64,000 nucleotides of DNA. It comes from Hymenobacter lucidus (GTDB lineage: Bacteria > Bacteroidota > Bacteroidia > Cytophagales > Hymenobacteraceae). This document shows, one piece after another, positions 8,948 to 17,381 of the stretch. The position numbers and the translations under genes were made by a program. The stretch lies in the NCBI RefSeq assembly GCF_020447265.1, contig NZ_JAJADR010000012.1, positions 34,494 through 98,493 of the forward strand, in the 5' to 3' direction. Within the stretch, counting starts at the first letter, position 1; each line of letters opens with the position of its first letter. The notes beneath the pieces were generated by a model that ran no database searches, was not told the DNA's origin, and was given only the letters and a program-made list of their open reading frames with translations.

Positions 8948-9877
8948 TTGAAAGCACCAAAACCTCTCGGGAAGTTAATTGCCATCGGGGGCAATGAAGA
9001 CAAGGGTACCTACCCCAACCCGCGTACCAAGAAGAAATATTACCTCAACTTTTTTGAGTTGGGCATTCTGAAGCGCGTCGTCACGGAGTCGGGCAAAATC
9101 AATCCGCGTATCGAGGTCATCACCACCGCGTCTATGATTCCGGAGGAAGTGGCCAAGATCTACGTGTCGTCGTTTGCGATGCTGAATTGCCTGAACGTGG
9201 GTATTCTCGATATTCGCACGCCCGAAGATGCGCAGCAGCCCGAGTACCTGGCCCGCGTGCTCGAAGCCGATATCGTGATGATGAGCGGCGGCAACCAGTC
9301 GCGCCTGAAAATGATGTTCGGCGACAGTGAGTTTCTCCGCCGCCTAACCAACCGCTACTTCACCGAGCCCAACTTCGTCATTGCCGGCACCAGCGCCGGA
9401 GCCATGGCCATGTCGCACACCATGATTATGGGCGGCAGCGTGCCGGATGCACTGATGAAGGGCGCGGTAAAAATCGGTACCGGCCTGAGCCTGGTGTCCA
9501 GCGTCGTCATCGACTCCCACTTCGTGAAGCGGGGCCGGTTTGGCCGCCTGATGGAAGCCGTGGGCCTGCACCCCAAGCTCATCGGCATCGGGCTGGGCGA
9601 AGATACCGGGGTGCTGATTACCGAAGGCAATGTCATCGAAACCATCGGCTCCAACCTGGTCATCATCATGGACGGCCACTCGCTGCAGCACAACAACGCG
9701 GCGGCCGCCAAGAAAGGCACGGCTCTCTCCATGGAAAACATGGTGCTGCACGTACTGGCCAAAGGCAACACCTACGACATCCAGCAACGCAAGTTCTACG
9801 CCGACCGCACGGCCTACGCACCCGCACCCACCGTTTCGCCGGAGGCCTCGCCCGAAGCCCAGACGACCAACGCGTAA
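8948..9877 (+). CDS. cphB: Cyanophycinase (S51 serine peptidase)
   Basis: A 309-aa protein of the CphB family, which cuts cyanophycin (poly-Asp with Arg side chains) to beta-Asp-Arg dipeptides. The nucleophile elbow GTSAGAMAM places the catalytic Ser at residue 149, and DSHFVKRGRFGRL and GIGLGEDTGVLI are typical family stretches. No signal peptide, so it is likely the intracellular form. The start must be TTG at 8948, because an in-frame stop lies at 8936 and no ATG or GTG lies near. It converges on an isoaspartyl peptidase gene, the next enzyme of the pathway. No cyanophycin synthetase is in the window. The C-terminal 25 residues are Pro/Ala/Thr-rich. Confidence 0.92.
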   Translation: MKAPKPLGKLIAIGGNEDKGTYPNPRTKKKYYLNFFELGILKRVVTESGKINPRIEVITTASMIPEEVAKIYVSSFAMLNCLNVGILDIRTPEDAQQPEYLARVLEADIVMMSGGNQSRLKMMFGDSEFLRRLTNRYFTEPNFVIAGTSAGAMAMSHTMIMGGSVPDALMKGAVKIGTGLSLVSSVVIDSHFVKRGRFGRLMEAVGLHPKLIGIGLGEDTGVLITEGNVIETIGSNLVIIMDGHSLQHNNAAAAKKGTALSMENMVLHVLAKGNTYDIQQRKFYADRTAYAPAPTVSPEASPEAQTTNA

Positions 9878-9892
9878 TACTCGCCTGATTAT

Positions 9893-9939
9893 CAAACGAC
9901 AACGCCGACTCTCTCACTGAGAGCCGGCGTTGTCGTTTG
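9893..9939. terminator. Long hairpin between convergent genes
   Basis: A 21-bp stem with one mismatch (9893-9913 with 9919-9939) and a 5-nt loop, right after the cyanophycinase stop. There is no clear T-run, so it may work with Rho or as a 3' end stabiliser. Confidence 0.65.
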
Positions 9940-10067
9940 AGATTTAGAGAAGCCAGAATGCGTTGTTTCTACTCCTTATATATATGGTGGCAAAAATCCG
10001 GTGAAATGAAGCAGGGCAGACCTGCCTTTTTTCCGCCGTTTTTGTGCGGGCCGGCGAGCGGGTTCGC

Positions 10068-11045
10068 CTAGTCTTTGTAAATACCCACGTAGAGGGAACC
10101 CTTGGAGCTGAGGCTGGCGCGGTACATCCCGTCGGAGTTGAAGGGCAGCGCAATCTGGCCGGTGCCGTCGATGGCCACCAAGCCCCCTTCGCCCCCAACG
10201 GGCGCTAGCTTATCGTGTACCACGATGCGGCAGGCTTCAGCTAAACTCAGGCTGCGGTATTCCATCAGGCAGGCAATATCGTGGGCCACCATGGCCCGCA
10301 GGAAAAACTCGCCGTGCCCGGTGCAGCTGATGGCGCAGGTGCGGTTGTCGGCAAAGGTGCCCGCCCCGATGATGGGCGAGTCGCCGATGCGGGAGTAGCG
10401 CTTGTTGGTCATGCCGCCGGTGCTGGTGGCGGCGGCCAGGTTGCCGTGCTGGTCGCGGGCCACAGCGCCTACGGTGCCCATCTTTTTCTTCGGATCTTCA
10501 TCGACGAAAGCGGCGGGCTCGGCCAGCGGGACTTTGGCTTGGCTATGATCGAGACGCATCCGGCCTTCGGTCAAGGCTTCCTGGAGCTGGTCGTAGCGGT
10601 GCTGGGTGAAAAAGTATTCGGCGGGCTGCATGGCCAGGCCATATTCGCGGGCCAGTTCCTCATTGCCGGGGTAGGCCAGCAGTACGTGCTCGGTTTTCTC
10701 CATGACCAGCCGGGCAGCCCGAATCGGGTTCTGAATGTGGCGGGCACCCGTTACGGCGCCGGCGGCCCGGTCGCGGCCGTCCATCAGCGACGCATCCATC
10801 TCATGGTGGCCTTCGTGGGTGAATACCGCACCGCGCCCGGCATTGAACAAGGGGCAATCCTCGAGGCTGATGACGGCGGTTTGCACTGCGTCGAGGGCCG
10901 CGCCGCCGTGGCGCAGCACGTCGTAGCCGGTTTCCAGAGCGGCCTGCAGCGCTAGTCGATACTTCTGCTCGGCCTCGGCCGTCATCAGGGTGCGGGAGAT
11001 GGTACCGGCACCACCGTGCAAGGCTAAGGCGAAGGGAAAATCCAT
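10068..11045 (-). CDS. iaaA: Isoaspartyl peptidase / L-asparaginase (Ntn hydrolase)
   Basis: A 325-aa type III asparaginase that hydrolyses beta-aspartyl dipeptides and some asparagine. The N-terminus ALHGGAGT and the autocleavage site KMG/TVGAVA, with catalytic Thr191 that becomes the new N-terminus of the beta subunit, are clear, as are GNLAAATSTGG and GDSPIIGAGT. No signal peptide is visible, so it should be cytoplasmic. Convergent with cyanophycinase: the dipeptides released by that enzyme are substrates for this family, so the two together could complete cyanophycin breakdown. It may equally recycle isoaspartyl peptides from protein turnover. Confidence 0.94.
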   Translation of the reverse strand: MDFPFALALHGGAGTISRTLMTAEAEQKYRLALQAALETGYDVLRHGGAALDAVQTAVISLEDCPLFNAGRGAVFTHEGHHEMDASLMDGRDRAAGAVTGARHIQNPIRAARLVMEKTEHVLLAYPGNEELAREYGLAMQPAEYFFTQHRYDQLQEALTEGRMRLDHSQAKVPLAEPAAFVDEDPKKKMGTVGAVARDQHGNLAAATSTGGMTNKRYSRIGDSPIIGAGTFADNRTCAISCTGHGEFFLRAMVAHDIACLMEYRSLSLAEACRIVVHDKLAPVGGEGGLVAIDGTGQIALPFNSDGMYRASLSSKGSLYVGIYKD

Positions 11046-11088
11046 GGGAGGAAGGAGTATTTAGAGGACTGAGGGCAAGATCGAAAGG

Positions 11089-11096
11089 CAAAGATA
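11089..11096 (-). promoter_or_regulatory. Bacteroidota -7 box (TATCTTTG) of iaaA
   Basis: Exact TAnnTTTG on the minus strand, 44 nt before the iaaA ATG. It forms a divergent pair with the box at 11155-11162. No convincing -33 element. Confidence 0.5.
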
Positions 11097-11154
11097 CGCA
11101 GCTCAACGGTCCGGATTTTGGGCGGCTTCGGTAGCCATACCGCGTTTTTTTTCG

Positions 11155-11162
11155 TACGTTTG
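11155..11162 (+). promoter_or_regulatory. Bacteroidota -7 box (TACGTTTG) of the DUF3127 gene
   Basis: Exact TAnnTTTG match 33 nt before the ATG at 11196. Confidence 0.5.
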
Positions 11163-11195
11163 AAGGACCGATTTCCCCACTTAACTATTTTTTTT

Positions 11196-11621
11196 ATGGC
11201 TTACGACGCTACCGGCCGCCTGCACGAGATTTTTGACGAACAGCAGGTGAGTGAGAAATTCCGCAAGCGCGAATTTGTGCTGGAAGTTCAGGATGGCCAG
11301 TACCCTGAGCATATCAAGTTCCAGTTGGTTCAAGATAAAACCGCCCTCATCGACTCTTACAAAGTAGGTGACGAGGTGAAAGTTACCTTCAACCTGCGTG
11401 GCCGCGGTTTCAACAAAAACGGTCAGATGCTGTACTTCACCAACCTGGAAGCTTGGCGCATCGAAGCTGGCACGGGTGGCGGTGCTCCCGCCGGCGGTGG
11501 TGGCTACAACCAGCAAGCTGCTCCCCGCGCGGCTGCTCCGGCTCAAAATCAGAACCCCAACCTGCGGGCTGCTCCCGCCGCGCCCATTGCCGGCGACGAC
11601 GACAACGACCTGCCTTTCTAA
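11196..11621 (+). CDS. DUF3127 OB-fold protein with SSB-like acidic tail
   Basis: A 141-aa protein. Residues 1-90 match the DUF3127 family, thought to have an OB fold (GRLHEIFDEQQVSEKFRKRE, then LRGRGFNKNGQMLYFTNLEAW). A Gly/Ala/Gln/Pro-rich linker (92-132) follows, and the protein ends with DDDNDLPF. This layout of OB fold, flexible linker and acidic tip copies single-stranded DNA binding protein, whose C-terminal DDDIPF-like tip docks repair enzymes. DNA binding is inference, not seen directly. The ATG at 11196 lies after the promoter box, so the longer frame from 11118 is rejected. Single gene with its own terminator. Confidence 0.88.
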   Translation: MAYDATGRLHEIFDEQQVSEKFRKREFVLEVQDGQYPEHIKFQLVQDKTALIDSYKVGDEVKVTFNLRGRGFNKNGQMLYFTNLEAWRIEAGTGGGAPAGGGGYNQQAAPRAAAPAQNQNPNLRAAPAAPIAGDDDNDLPF

Positions 11622-11657
11622 GGAAAGCTAGTCGGGCAGAAGCCTGCTAACTGCACG

Positions 11658-11701
11658 AAACGGAAGCTGAAGCCTCGCACGGGACTTCGGCTTCCGTTTT
11701 T
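11658..11701 (+). terminator. Rho-independent terminator of the DUF3127 gene
   Basis: A roughly 14-bp imperfect stem (11661-11674 with 11682-11696) followed by a T-run. Confidence 0.75.
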
Positions 11702-11840
11702 GTGTGTATATACTACCGGCCTTTCCAATCCGGTTCCAATAAAAAGTAAAACTTCCCGGTATCCTTTTATCGTTTAGCTACCGGCCCGCTACTTTCCGCC
11801 AGTTGTAGTGGGCTTTTTTCCTGGCTTCTCCCCTGCCCGC

Positions 11841-12716
11841 ATGGCTACGCTTACTGATACTCACCGACTTGATGGGCAAACGATTCTTATTACCGGCGCA
11901 TCCGGCGGTATCGGGCAGATTACGGCGCGGGAGCTGGCCCGGCGCGGGGCCCACTTGGTGCTGGTGTGCCGCAACCCCGAGCGCGCCGCCCACACCAAAG
12001 CCCTGATTCAGGAAGTAAGCCCCACGAGTGAGCCAGACGTTCTGCTCTGCGACCTTTCCTTGCTGGCCGACGTGCGGGTGCTGGCCGCCGAAATTGCCCG
12101 TCGTTACCAGAAGCTCGATGTGCTCATCAACAATGCCGGTATCATGCCCGGCCCACTCACCATTACCAGTGAAGGCCACGAACTGAGTTGGGTAACCAAC
12201 CACCTGGCCCCGTTTCTGCTGACCAACCTGCTGCTACCCCTGCTAGAGGCGGCTGGTAGGGCCCGTATTATTACCGTAGCTTCGGAGGCTCACTGGCTGG
12301 GCGAGATTGAGCCGGCCCAGAATTTTCGCAATGCCCAGGACAAATACAGCTCCTTCACGGCTTATTGCGACTCGAAGCTGGCCAACATTTTGTTTACCAA
12401 TGAGCTGGCCCACCGTCTGGAGCTGACCGGCATTACGGCCAACTGCCTGCACCCCGGCATCGTGGACACGGGGCTGGTGAATCCGGGCAGCTCGCGGCTG
12501 TTAAAGCTGATGTGGCTGCTGGCCCGGCCTCTAATGGTTACGGCGGAAGTCGGGGCGCAAACCAGCATCTTTCTGGCTACCGACCCGAAGGTGGCCGCCG
12601 TAAGTGGCCGCTATTTCAAGCGCAACAAACCCGCCCGAACTTCGGCCACGGCCCAAAACCGCGCAGAGGCCAGCCGGCTGTGGCGCATTTCGGCGGAGGA
12701 AACCGGGCTGGAGTAG
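11841..12716 (+). CDS. Short-chain dehydrogenase, retinol dehydrogenase-like
   Basis: A 291-aa NAD(P)-dependent oxidoreductase of the classical SDR type. It shows the cofactor motif TGASGGIG (18-25), the structural NNAG (97-100), Ser148 and the active-site YCDSK (Tyr175, Lys179). The insertion after the active site and the length resemble retinol/protochlorophyllide-type SDRs, but bacterial substrates of this group are mostly unknown. ATG 11841 is preferred to the longer frame because MATLTDTHRLDGQTILITG has the usual spacing to the cofactor motif. It is followed by the AlbA_2 gene in the same direction with a 78-nt gap. Confidence 0.9.
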   Translation: MATLTDTHRLDGQTILITGASGGIGQITARELARRGAHLVLVCRNPERAAHTKALIQEVSPTSEPDVLLCDLSLLADVRVLAAEIARRYQKLDVLINNAGIMPGPLTITSEGHELSWVTNHLAPFLLTNLLLPLLEAAGRARIITVASEAHWLGEIEPAQNFRNAQDKYSSFTAYCDSKLANILFTNELAHRLELTGITANCLHPGIVDTGLVNPGSSRLLKLMWLLARPLMVTAEVGAQTSIFLATDPKVAAVSGRYFKRNKPARTSATAQNRAEASRLWRISAEETGLE

Positions 12717-12794
12717 CGCGGTTGTATCAATGCACGTAGAACCACTGATTCAAAACAAGCAGGGAGTTTCCGTATCACTAGCCGAACCATACCC

Positions 12795-13418
12795 ATGTCG
12801 GAATTACAGGAACTGATAAAGCACGGCGAAGGTGAGCGGCTGGAATTCAAGAAGAAAACCACCCACCCAACCCGCATTTCCCGCACACTGGCTTCCCTGG
12901 CCAATACGCACGGCGGCCGGGTACTGGTGGGCGTCGATGATGACGGCCGCATTGTGGGCGTGCGCGACGCGGAGGAGGAAAAATACGTGCTGCGTCTGGC
13001 CGCCGAGCAATACATTGACCCGCCGATTGAACTGACTTTCAAGGAAATAGAGGAAGACAATCACACAGTGCTGGTGGTGACGGTGGCCGAAAGCAGCCGA
13101 AAGCCCCACCGGGCCCAGGTAGCCGAGGGCGACTGGCGGGGCTACGTGCGCGTGCGGGATGAGAGCGTGCAAACCAGCAGCCTGACGGAAAAGGTGCTGG
13201 AGCGGCAGGAGCCGCAGCAGTTCGAGAAAATCCCCCTCAACCGACACGAGCTAGCGGTACTGGAGTACCTGCGCAAACACCCGCGCATCACGCTGGGTCA
13301 GTATATGCGGCTCGGCAACCTGGGCAAACGGCGGGCCTACCAGACGCTGATTAAGCTGGTGCTGCACGGCTACATCCGGCACCACGACAAGGAAAAGGAG
13401 CCGTATTACACGCTGTAG
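12795..13418 (+). CDS. AlbA_2 (Schlafen-like) domain protein with winged helix
   Basis: A 207-aa protein. Residues about 10-125 form an AlbA_2 putative DNA- or nucleotide-binding domain (GERLEFKKK at 13-21; HGGRVLVGVDDDGRIVGV at 39-56). Residues about 145-207 look like a helix-turn-helix (LAVLEYLRKHPRITLGQY, LIKLVLHGYIRHH). Related proteins are often called ATP-binding or transcriptional regulators, but few have been tested. The following terminator at 13477-13516 ends the unit. Possible roles are gene regulation or RNA processing; I cannot choose. Confidence 0.85.
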   Translation: MSELQELIKHGEGERLEFKKKTTHPTRISRTLASLANTHGGRVLVGVDDDGRIVGVRDAEEEKYVLRLAAEQYIDPPIELTFKEIEEDNHTVLVVTVAESSRKPHRAQVAEGDWRGYVRVRDESVQTSSLTEKVLERQEPQQFEKIPLNRHELAVLEYLRKHPRITLGQYMRLGNLGKRRAYQTLIKLVLHGYIRHHDKEKEPYYTL

Positions 13419-13476
13419 AACCGGAGGTTAGATTATGTCGCCCCAGACGTTTTTTGGTCTGATTATCTACGACACG

Positions 13477-13516
13477 AAAAATCCCCGCCGTCTACCTGAA
13501 GACGGCGGGGATTTTT
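13477..13516. terminator. Bidirectional terminator
   Basis: A 17-bp stem (13477-13493 with 13500-13516) flanked by A and T runs. It lies between the AlbA_2 gene and the convergent small lysine-rich protein gene. Confidence 0.85.
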
Positions 13517-13541
13517 CATTCACTATAGGCAGCGCAAATAA

Positions 13542-13658
13542 CTACTCGCTGCTGCTGTTCTTAGCTTTTTTCTTTTCGTCTTTGGCGGCCTTTTTCTCTT
13601 TGGTGGTTTTGGCCGGCTCCTTTTTTTTCTCTTTGCGGGCGTCTTGTGCTTTAGCCAT
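13542..13658 (-). CDS. Small lysine-rich protein, 38 aa
   Basis: A short ORF starting MAKAQDARKEKKKEPAK and ending KNSSSE, with about 40% Lys. It has an ATG, a clean stop and a shared terminator downstream. Composition is a near-random basic repeat of Lys/Glu/Ala, as in small nucleic-acid-binding or histone H1-like tails; I recall similar tiny proteins in Bacteroidota but know no function. It lies between convergent terminator 13477-13516 and the DinB gene on the same strand (80 nt apart), and may be cotranscribed with the latter. Confidence 0.6.
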   Translation of the reverse strand: MAKAQDARKEKKKEPAKTTKEKKAAKDEKKKAKNSSSE

Positions 13659-13737
13659 GATGCAGAATGGTTTGGGTAAGAAAATGGACTTACAGGTTCC
13701 TAACGCAAGGTAGCGCGTCGGTGTTGTGCGGAAAAGC

Positions 13738-14271
13738 CTAAACCAGCGCGGGCAAATACCGCTCGCGCAGAATGCTCAGGTGGTGGCTTTCGTGGCCGGG
13801 AATGATGAAGAGCAGGGCCCGGACACTGGCCGGACCGCCATTGGCCCTGCCGGTGCGCTCCAGCTGGACGGCCGAAAACGAGTGGAACAACGACAGTGTG
13901 GCAGCCCGCACCGTGGCGTACTCCTGCAAGATGTCGCTCAGCGGCCGATTGTTGGCTTCGGAGTTAGGCACGTAGTCGTCCTGCTCGAAGCCGGGCAAAT
14001 CGGTTTGGTCGTTGCGGGAGAAGCGCAGGGCGCGGTAGGCGAAAATCCGCTCGGTATCCAGCATGTGCACCAGCATTTCCTTGATGCTCCACTTACCGGG
14101 CGCGTAGGCAAAGCGCGCCTGCTCGTCGGTGAGCGAGCCTACAAGCTGGGTGAGCTGCGCAGGCTGCTCCGCCAGAATCTGCAACGGATCAGCTTCCTCG
14201 GGAATGTGGCGGATGTAGGTGTCGTAATAGGGCTGATACTGGCCGGAAACGGGCCGGGAGGTGGTTGACAT
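13738..14271 (-). CDS. DinB family metal-dependent protein
   Basis: A 177-aa four-helix-bundle protein of the DinB/DUF664 type. Typical features are GKWSIKEMLVHMLDTERIFAYRALRF and the C-terminal GHESHHLSILRERYLP, which together supply the three His expected to hold a divalent metal. Members include bacillithiol or mycothiol S-transferases, but most are uncharacterised. The ATG at 14271 is taken since the upstream in-frame residues overlap the divergent DUF1232 gene leader. Cytoplasmic. Confidence 0.88.
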   Translation of the reverse strand: MSTTSRPVSGQYQPYYDTYIRHIPEEADPLQILAEQPAQLTQLVGSLTDEQARFAYAPGKWSIKEMLVHMLDTERIFAYRALRFSRNDQTDLPGFEQDDYVPNSEANNRPLSDILQEYATVRAATLSLFHSFSAVQLERTGRANGGPASVRALLFIIPGHESHHLSILRERYLPALV

Positions 14272-14362
14272 GGGCGGAGGAGCTTGGTATCGGGGCGAAG
14301 GTAACCAACTTCCCGAGCTACGGCTGCGTACACGAGGCAATTATTCCTCCAACCTCTCTCCT

Positions 14363-14881
14363 ATGTCGTCACTCGCCGAAAAAGGTCTTTCCATTTCCAA
14401 AAACGCGCTGTTCAGCGTCTTCATCAACCGCGCCGGCCGCCTGCTGGGCCGCCCGTTCAAAGTGGTGCTGGTACTCAACGAAGTAGCCAATAAGCTGGCC
14501 GACAAAAAAAGCGGCGACAACAAGTTCAAGCAGCTGCTCGACGTGATGCTGACCGTGGTGCGCATGGTGAAAAACTACGTCAGCGGCTCTTACCGCCAGA
14601 TTGAAACCCAGACGATTCTCTCGGGCCTGGGCGTGCTGCTCTACACCCTTTCGCCCATCGACCTGGTGCCCGACTTTATTCCCGTAGTCGGTTTTCTGGA
14701 TGATCTGAGCCTTATGAGCTGGTTTGTGGGCAGCTTCCAGGATGAAATTACCAAGTTTCGGACCTGGGAAGAAACCCACGCCGAGGAAGCCGAAGAGGCC
14801 GAAAAAGATCTGGTGCCCGCTGCCAAAGCCCTTGACACGACCAAGGCCTCGCCAGCTGTAGCCGAGCTGGGCCACTCGTAA
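14363..14881 (+). CDS. YkvA family (DUF1232) membrane-associated protein
   Basis: A 172-aa protein with the DUF1232 signature LSPIDLVPDFIPVVGFLDD at 96-114, in a hydrophobic stretch that runs from about 84 to 125. The first 80 residues are basic and amphipathic, the last 45 strongly acidic (AEEAEEAEKD). The family has no known function; members are often next to membrane or cell-envelope genes. ATG 14363 follows the DinB divergent region. Its terminator is at 14922-14954. Confidence 0.87.
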   Translation: MSSLAEKGLSISKNALFSVFINRAGRLLGRPFKVVLVLNEVANKLADKKSGDNKFKQLLDVMLTVVRMVKNYVSGSYRQIETQTILSGLGVLLYTLSPIDLVPDFIPVVGFLDDLSLMSWFVGSFQDEITKFRTWEETHAEEAEEAEKDLVPAAKALDTTKASPAVAELGHS

Positions 14882-14921
14882 AGAGCTAGCGGCGCGCCGC
14901 TTAGTATTGCCTCCGTAACTG

Positions 14922-14954
14922 AACCCCGATGCCGCGCGTCGGGGTTTCTTTTTT
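14922..14954 (+). terminator. Terminator of the DUF1232 gene
   Basis: An 8-bp stem (14922-14929 with 14939-14946) with a 9-nt GC-rich loop and a T-rich tail. Confidence 0.7.
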
Positions 14955-15050
14955 AGTGACTTTCAGATGGCGCTTAACCTTGCCGAAAAACCACGAAATT
15001 TGCCGGACCGCCCCGGCGGCCCGCCTTTCCCGCTCATCTACCCCTCTCCT

Positions 15051-17309
15051 ATGCGCATTACCGCCCGGCTGGCGCTGCTGGCCCTCACGTTTCTTTCCTT
15101 TTTGCCCGTCGCCCGCGCCGATGAAGGCATGTGGCTGCCGTTGCTGCTCAAGCAGCTCAACGAGGCCGACATGCAAAGCAAAGGCCTCAAGCTCACCGCC
15201 GAGCAGATTTACAGCGTCAACCAGGGCAGCCTGAAAGATGCCGTAGTACAGTTTGGGGGCGGCTGCACCGGCGAAATCATTTCCGACCAGGGGCTGCTGC
15301 TCACCAACCACCACTGCGGCTACGGTCAGATTCAGCAGCACTCATCGGTCGAGAAAGACTACCTCACCCACGGCTACTGGGCCATGAACCGGGGCGAGGA
15401 ACTGCCAAACCCGGGCTTGACGGCCACGTTCATCGTGCGCATGGAAGACGTGACCAGCCAGATTCTGGCCGGCGTGCCGACCAGCAACATCACCGAAGCC
15501 GACCGCGAAAAGCTGGTGCAGACCAACATTGCCCGCGTAGCCCAGGCCGCCGTGCAAAACACGCACTATCAGTCATTTATTCGACCCTTTTACAATGGTA
15601 ACGAATACTATATGTTCGTTACGGAGGTGTTTCAGGACATCCGCCTGGTGGGGGCGCCGCCGAGCAGCATCGGCAAATTCGGCGGCGACACCGACAACTG
15701 GGCCTGGCCCCGCCACACCGGCGACTTCAGCATCTTCCGCATCTACGCCGGCCCCGACAACAAGCCCGCCGCCTACTCGCCCGACAACAAGCCCTTCAAG
15801 CCCCGCCACCACCTGCCCATCTCGCTCAGCGGCATCAAGCCCGGCGACTTTACGCTGGTGTTCGGCTTTCCGGGCCGCACCAACGAATACCTGACTTCCT
15901 GGGGCGTAGACGAGGTGTATTCCCTCTCGAACCCGGCTAAAATAAAGGTGCGCGACGCCAAGCTGCGCATTCTGGACCAGGACATGAAGGCCTCCGACAA
16001 AGTCCGGATTCAGTACGCGGCCAAATATGCTGGCATTGCCAACTACTGGAAAAAGTGGATCGGCGAAACCAGGGGTCTGAAGAAGCTCGACGCCGTGACC
16101 CGCAAGCAGGAGCAGGAAGCCAAGTTTACGCAGTGGGCCCAAAATGGCACCGAAGCCCAGAAAGCCGGTTTCGGCCCGCTATTGCCCCAGCTGGAGCAGC
16201 ACTACCGCGCCGTGCGCGACTACACCCTGGCCCGCGACTACGTGACGGAAGTGGCCCTGGGTATCGAGCTGGTTTCGTACGCCAACAGCCTGCTGCCTTT
16301 GGCCGATATGATTGAGAAAAAAGCCTCGGCCGAAGAGCTGGCAACGGCCGTGGGCAAAGCCAAGAAAGGCGTGGCCGGCTTCTTCCGCAACTACACTGCC
16401 GCAACCGACCAGAAAGTGGCCGCAGCCCTGCTGCCCCTCTACGCCGAAGGCACCCCGCCCGGCCTGCTGCCCGCCTACGTGAAGAACCTACAGAAGCAGT
16501 ACGCCAGCAAAACCGGCTGGGCCACGTACGTTAACTCGCTCTACAGTAAGTCGAAGCTCACCTCTGAGGCCAGTGCCCAGGCCGTGCTCGATGAAGTAGC
16601 CAAAGGCAACGTGCGCGCCCTCACCGACGACCCCGCCGCCCAGTTGGCCAGCGCCATTATCACCAACTACCGCGCCGCTATTTTGCCGGCCTACACCACC
16701 CACACCGACCAGATTGCCCTGCTGCAGCGCACCTATGTGGCCGGCCTGCGCCAGATGCAAACCGACCGGAAATTCTACCCCGATGCCAACTCGACCCTGC
16801 GCGTCGCCTACGGGCAGGTGGCCACCTACGAGCCCGCCGACGGCGTGAAGTACGACTACTATACCACCCTCGACGGCATCATGGAAAAAGCCGACCCGAC
16901 CAACCCCGACTTTGAGGTGCCGGCCCGCCTCGTGGAGCTCTACAACAAGAAGGACTACGGCCCATACGCCCTGAACGGCACTGTGCCGGTGGCCTTTATT
17001 GCCACCAACCACACTACCGGCGGCAACTCCGGCTCCCCGGTCATCAACGGCCGCGGCGAGCTAATCGGCACCAACTTCGACCGGAACTGGGAAGGCACCA
17101 TGAGCGACATCATGTTTGACCCCGACCGGGTGCGCAACATCACCCTCGACGTGCGCTACATGCTTTTTGTGGTGGATAAATACGCCGGGGCAGGCCACCT
17201 GGTGAAGGAAATGACGCTGGTGGGCGGCCCCAATAGTCCGGCCGCGCCCGAGCCCAGCAAGGAAGTGAAGAAGATGAAAGTGAAGCGAAAAGAGAAAGAA
17301 AAGGCCTAG
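15051..17309 (+). CDS. S46 family dipeptidyl-peptidase, DPP11-like
   Basis: A 752-aa secreted serine peptidase. After a signal peptide (1-23, cut near ARA), the chymotrypsin-like fold shows NHHCGYG with the catalytic His near 88 and GGNSGSPV with catalytic Ser660; the Asp lies in between. S46 enzymes release dipeptides from oligopeptides in the periplasm. The residue 18 places after the Ser is Arg678 (GTNFDRNWEG), the position that is Arg in acidic-P1-specific DPP11 and Gly in DPP7, so Asp/Glu specificity is inferred. The tail KKMKVKRKEKEKA is very basic. ATG 15051 is used because it starts the signal peptide. Confidence 0.94.
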   Translation: MRITARLALLALTFLSFLPVARADEGMWLPLLLKQLNEADMQSKGLKLTAEQIYSVNQGSLKDAVVQFGGGCTGEIISDQGLLLTNHHCGYGQIQQHSSVEKDYLTHGYWAMNRGEELPNPGLTATFIVRMEDVTSQILAGVPTSNITEADREKLVQTNIARVAQAAVQNTHYQSFIRPFYNGNEYYMFVTEVFQDIRLVGAPPSSIGKFGGDTDNWAWPRHTGDFSIFRIYAGPDNKPAAYSPDNKPFKPRHHLPISLSGIKPGDFTLVFGFPGRTNEYLTSWGVDEVYSLSNPAKIKVRDAKLRILDQDMKASDKVRIQYAAKYAGIANYWKKWIGETRGLKKLDAVTRKQEQEAKFTQWAQNGTEAQKAGFGPLLPQLEQHYRAVRDYTLARDYVTEVALGIELVSYANSLLPLADMIEKKASAEELATAVGKAKKGVAGFFRNYTAATDQKVAAALLPLYAEGTPPGLLPAYVKNLQKQYASKTGWATYVNSLYSKSKLTSEASAQAVLDEVAKGNVRALTDDPAAQLASAIITNYRAAILPAYTTHTDQIALLQRTYVAGLRQMQTDRKFYPDANSTLRVAYGQVATYEPADGVKYDYYTTLDGIMEKADPTNPDFEVPARLVELYNKKDYGPYALNGTVPVAFIATNHTTGGNSGSPVINGRGELIGTNFDRNWEGTMSDIMFDPDRVRNITLDVRYMLFVVDKYAGAGHLVKEMTLVGGPNSPAAPEPSKEVKKMKVKRKEKEKA

Positions 17310-17335
17310 CCGTTTTTCGCTGCCTGTACTAATAC

Positions 17336-17374
17336 GCCCGCTGGAATGCTTACTTTCCAGCGGGCATATTTTTT
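17336..17374 (+). terminator. Rho-independent terminator of the S46 gene
   Basis: An 11-bp stem (17336-17346 with 17355-17365) followed by a T-run. It overlaps the ATG at 17346 of the next frame, which supports the later start at 17382. Confidence 0.82.
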
Positions 17375-17381
17375 TCTATTC

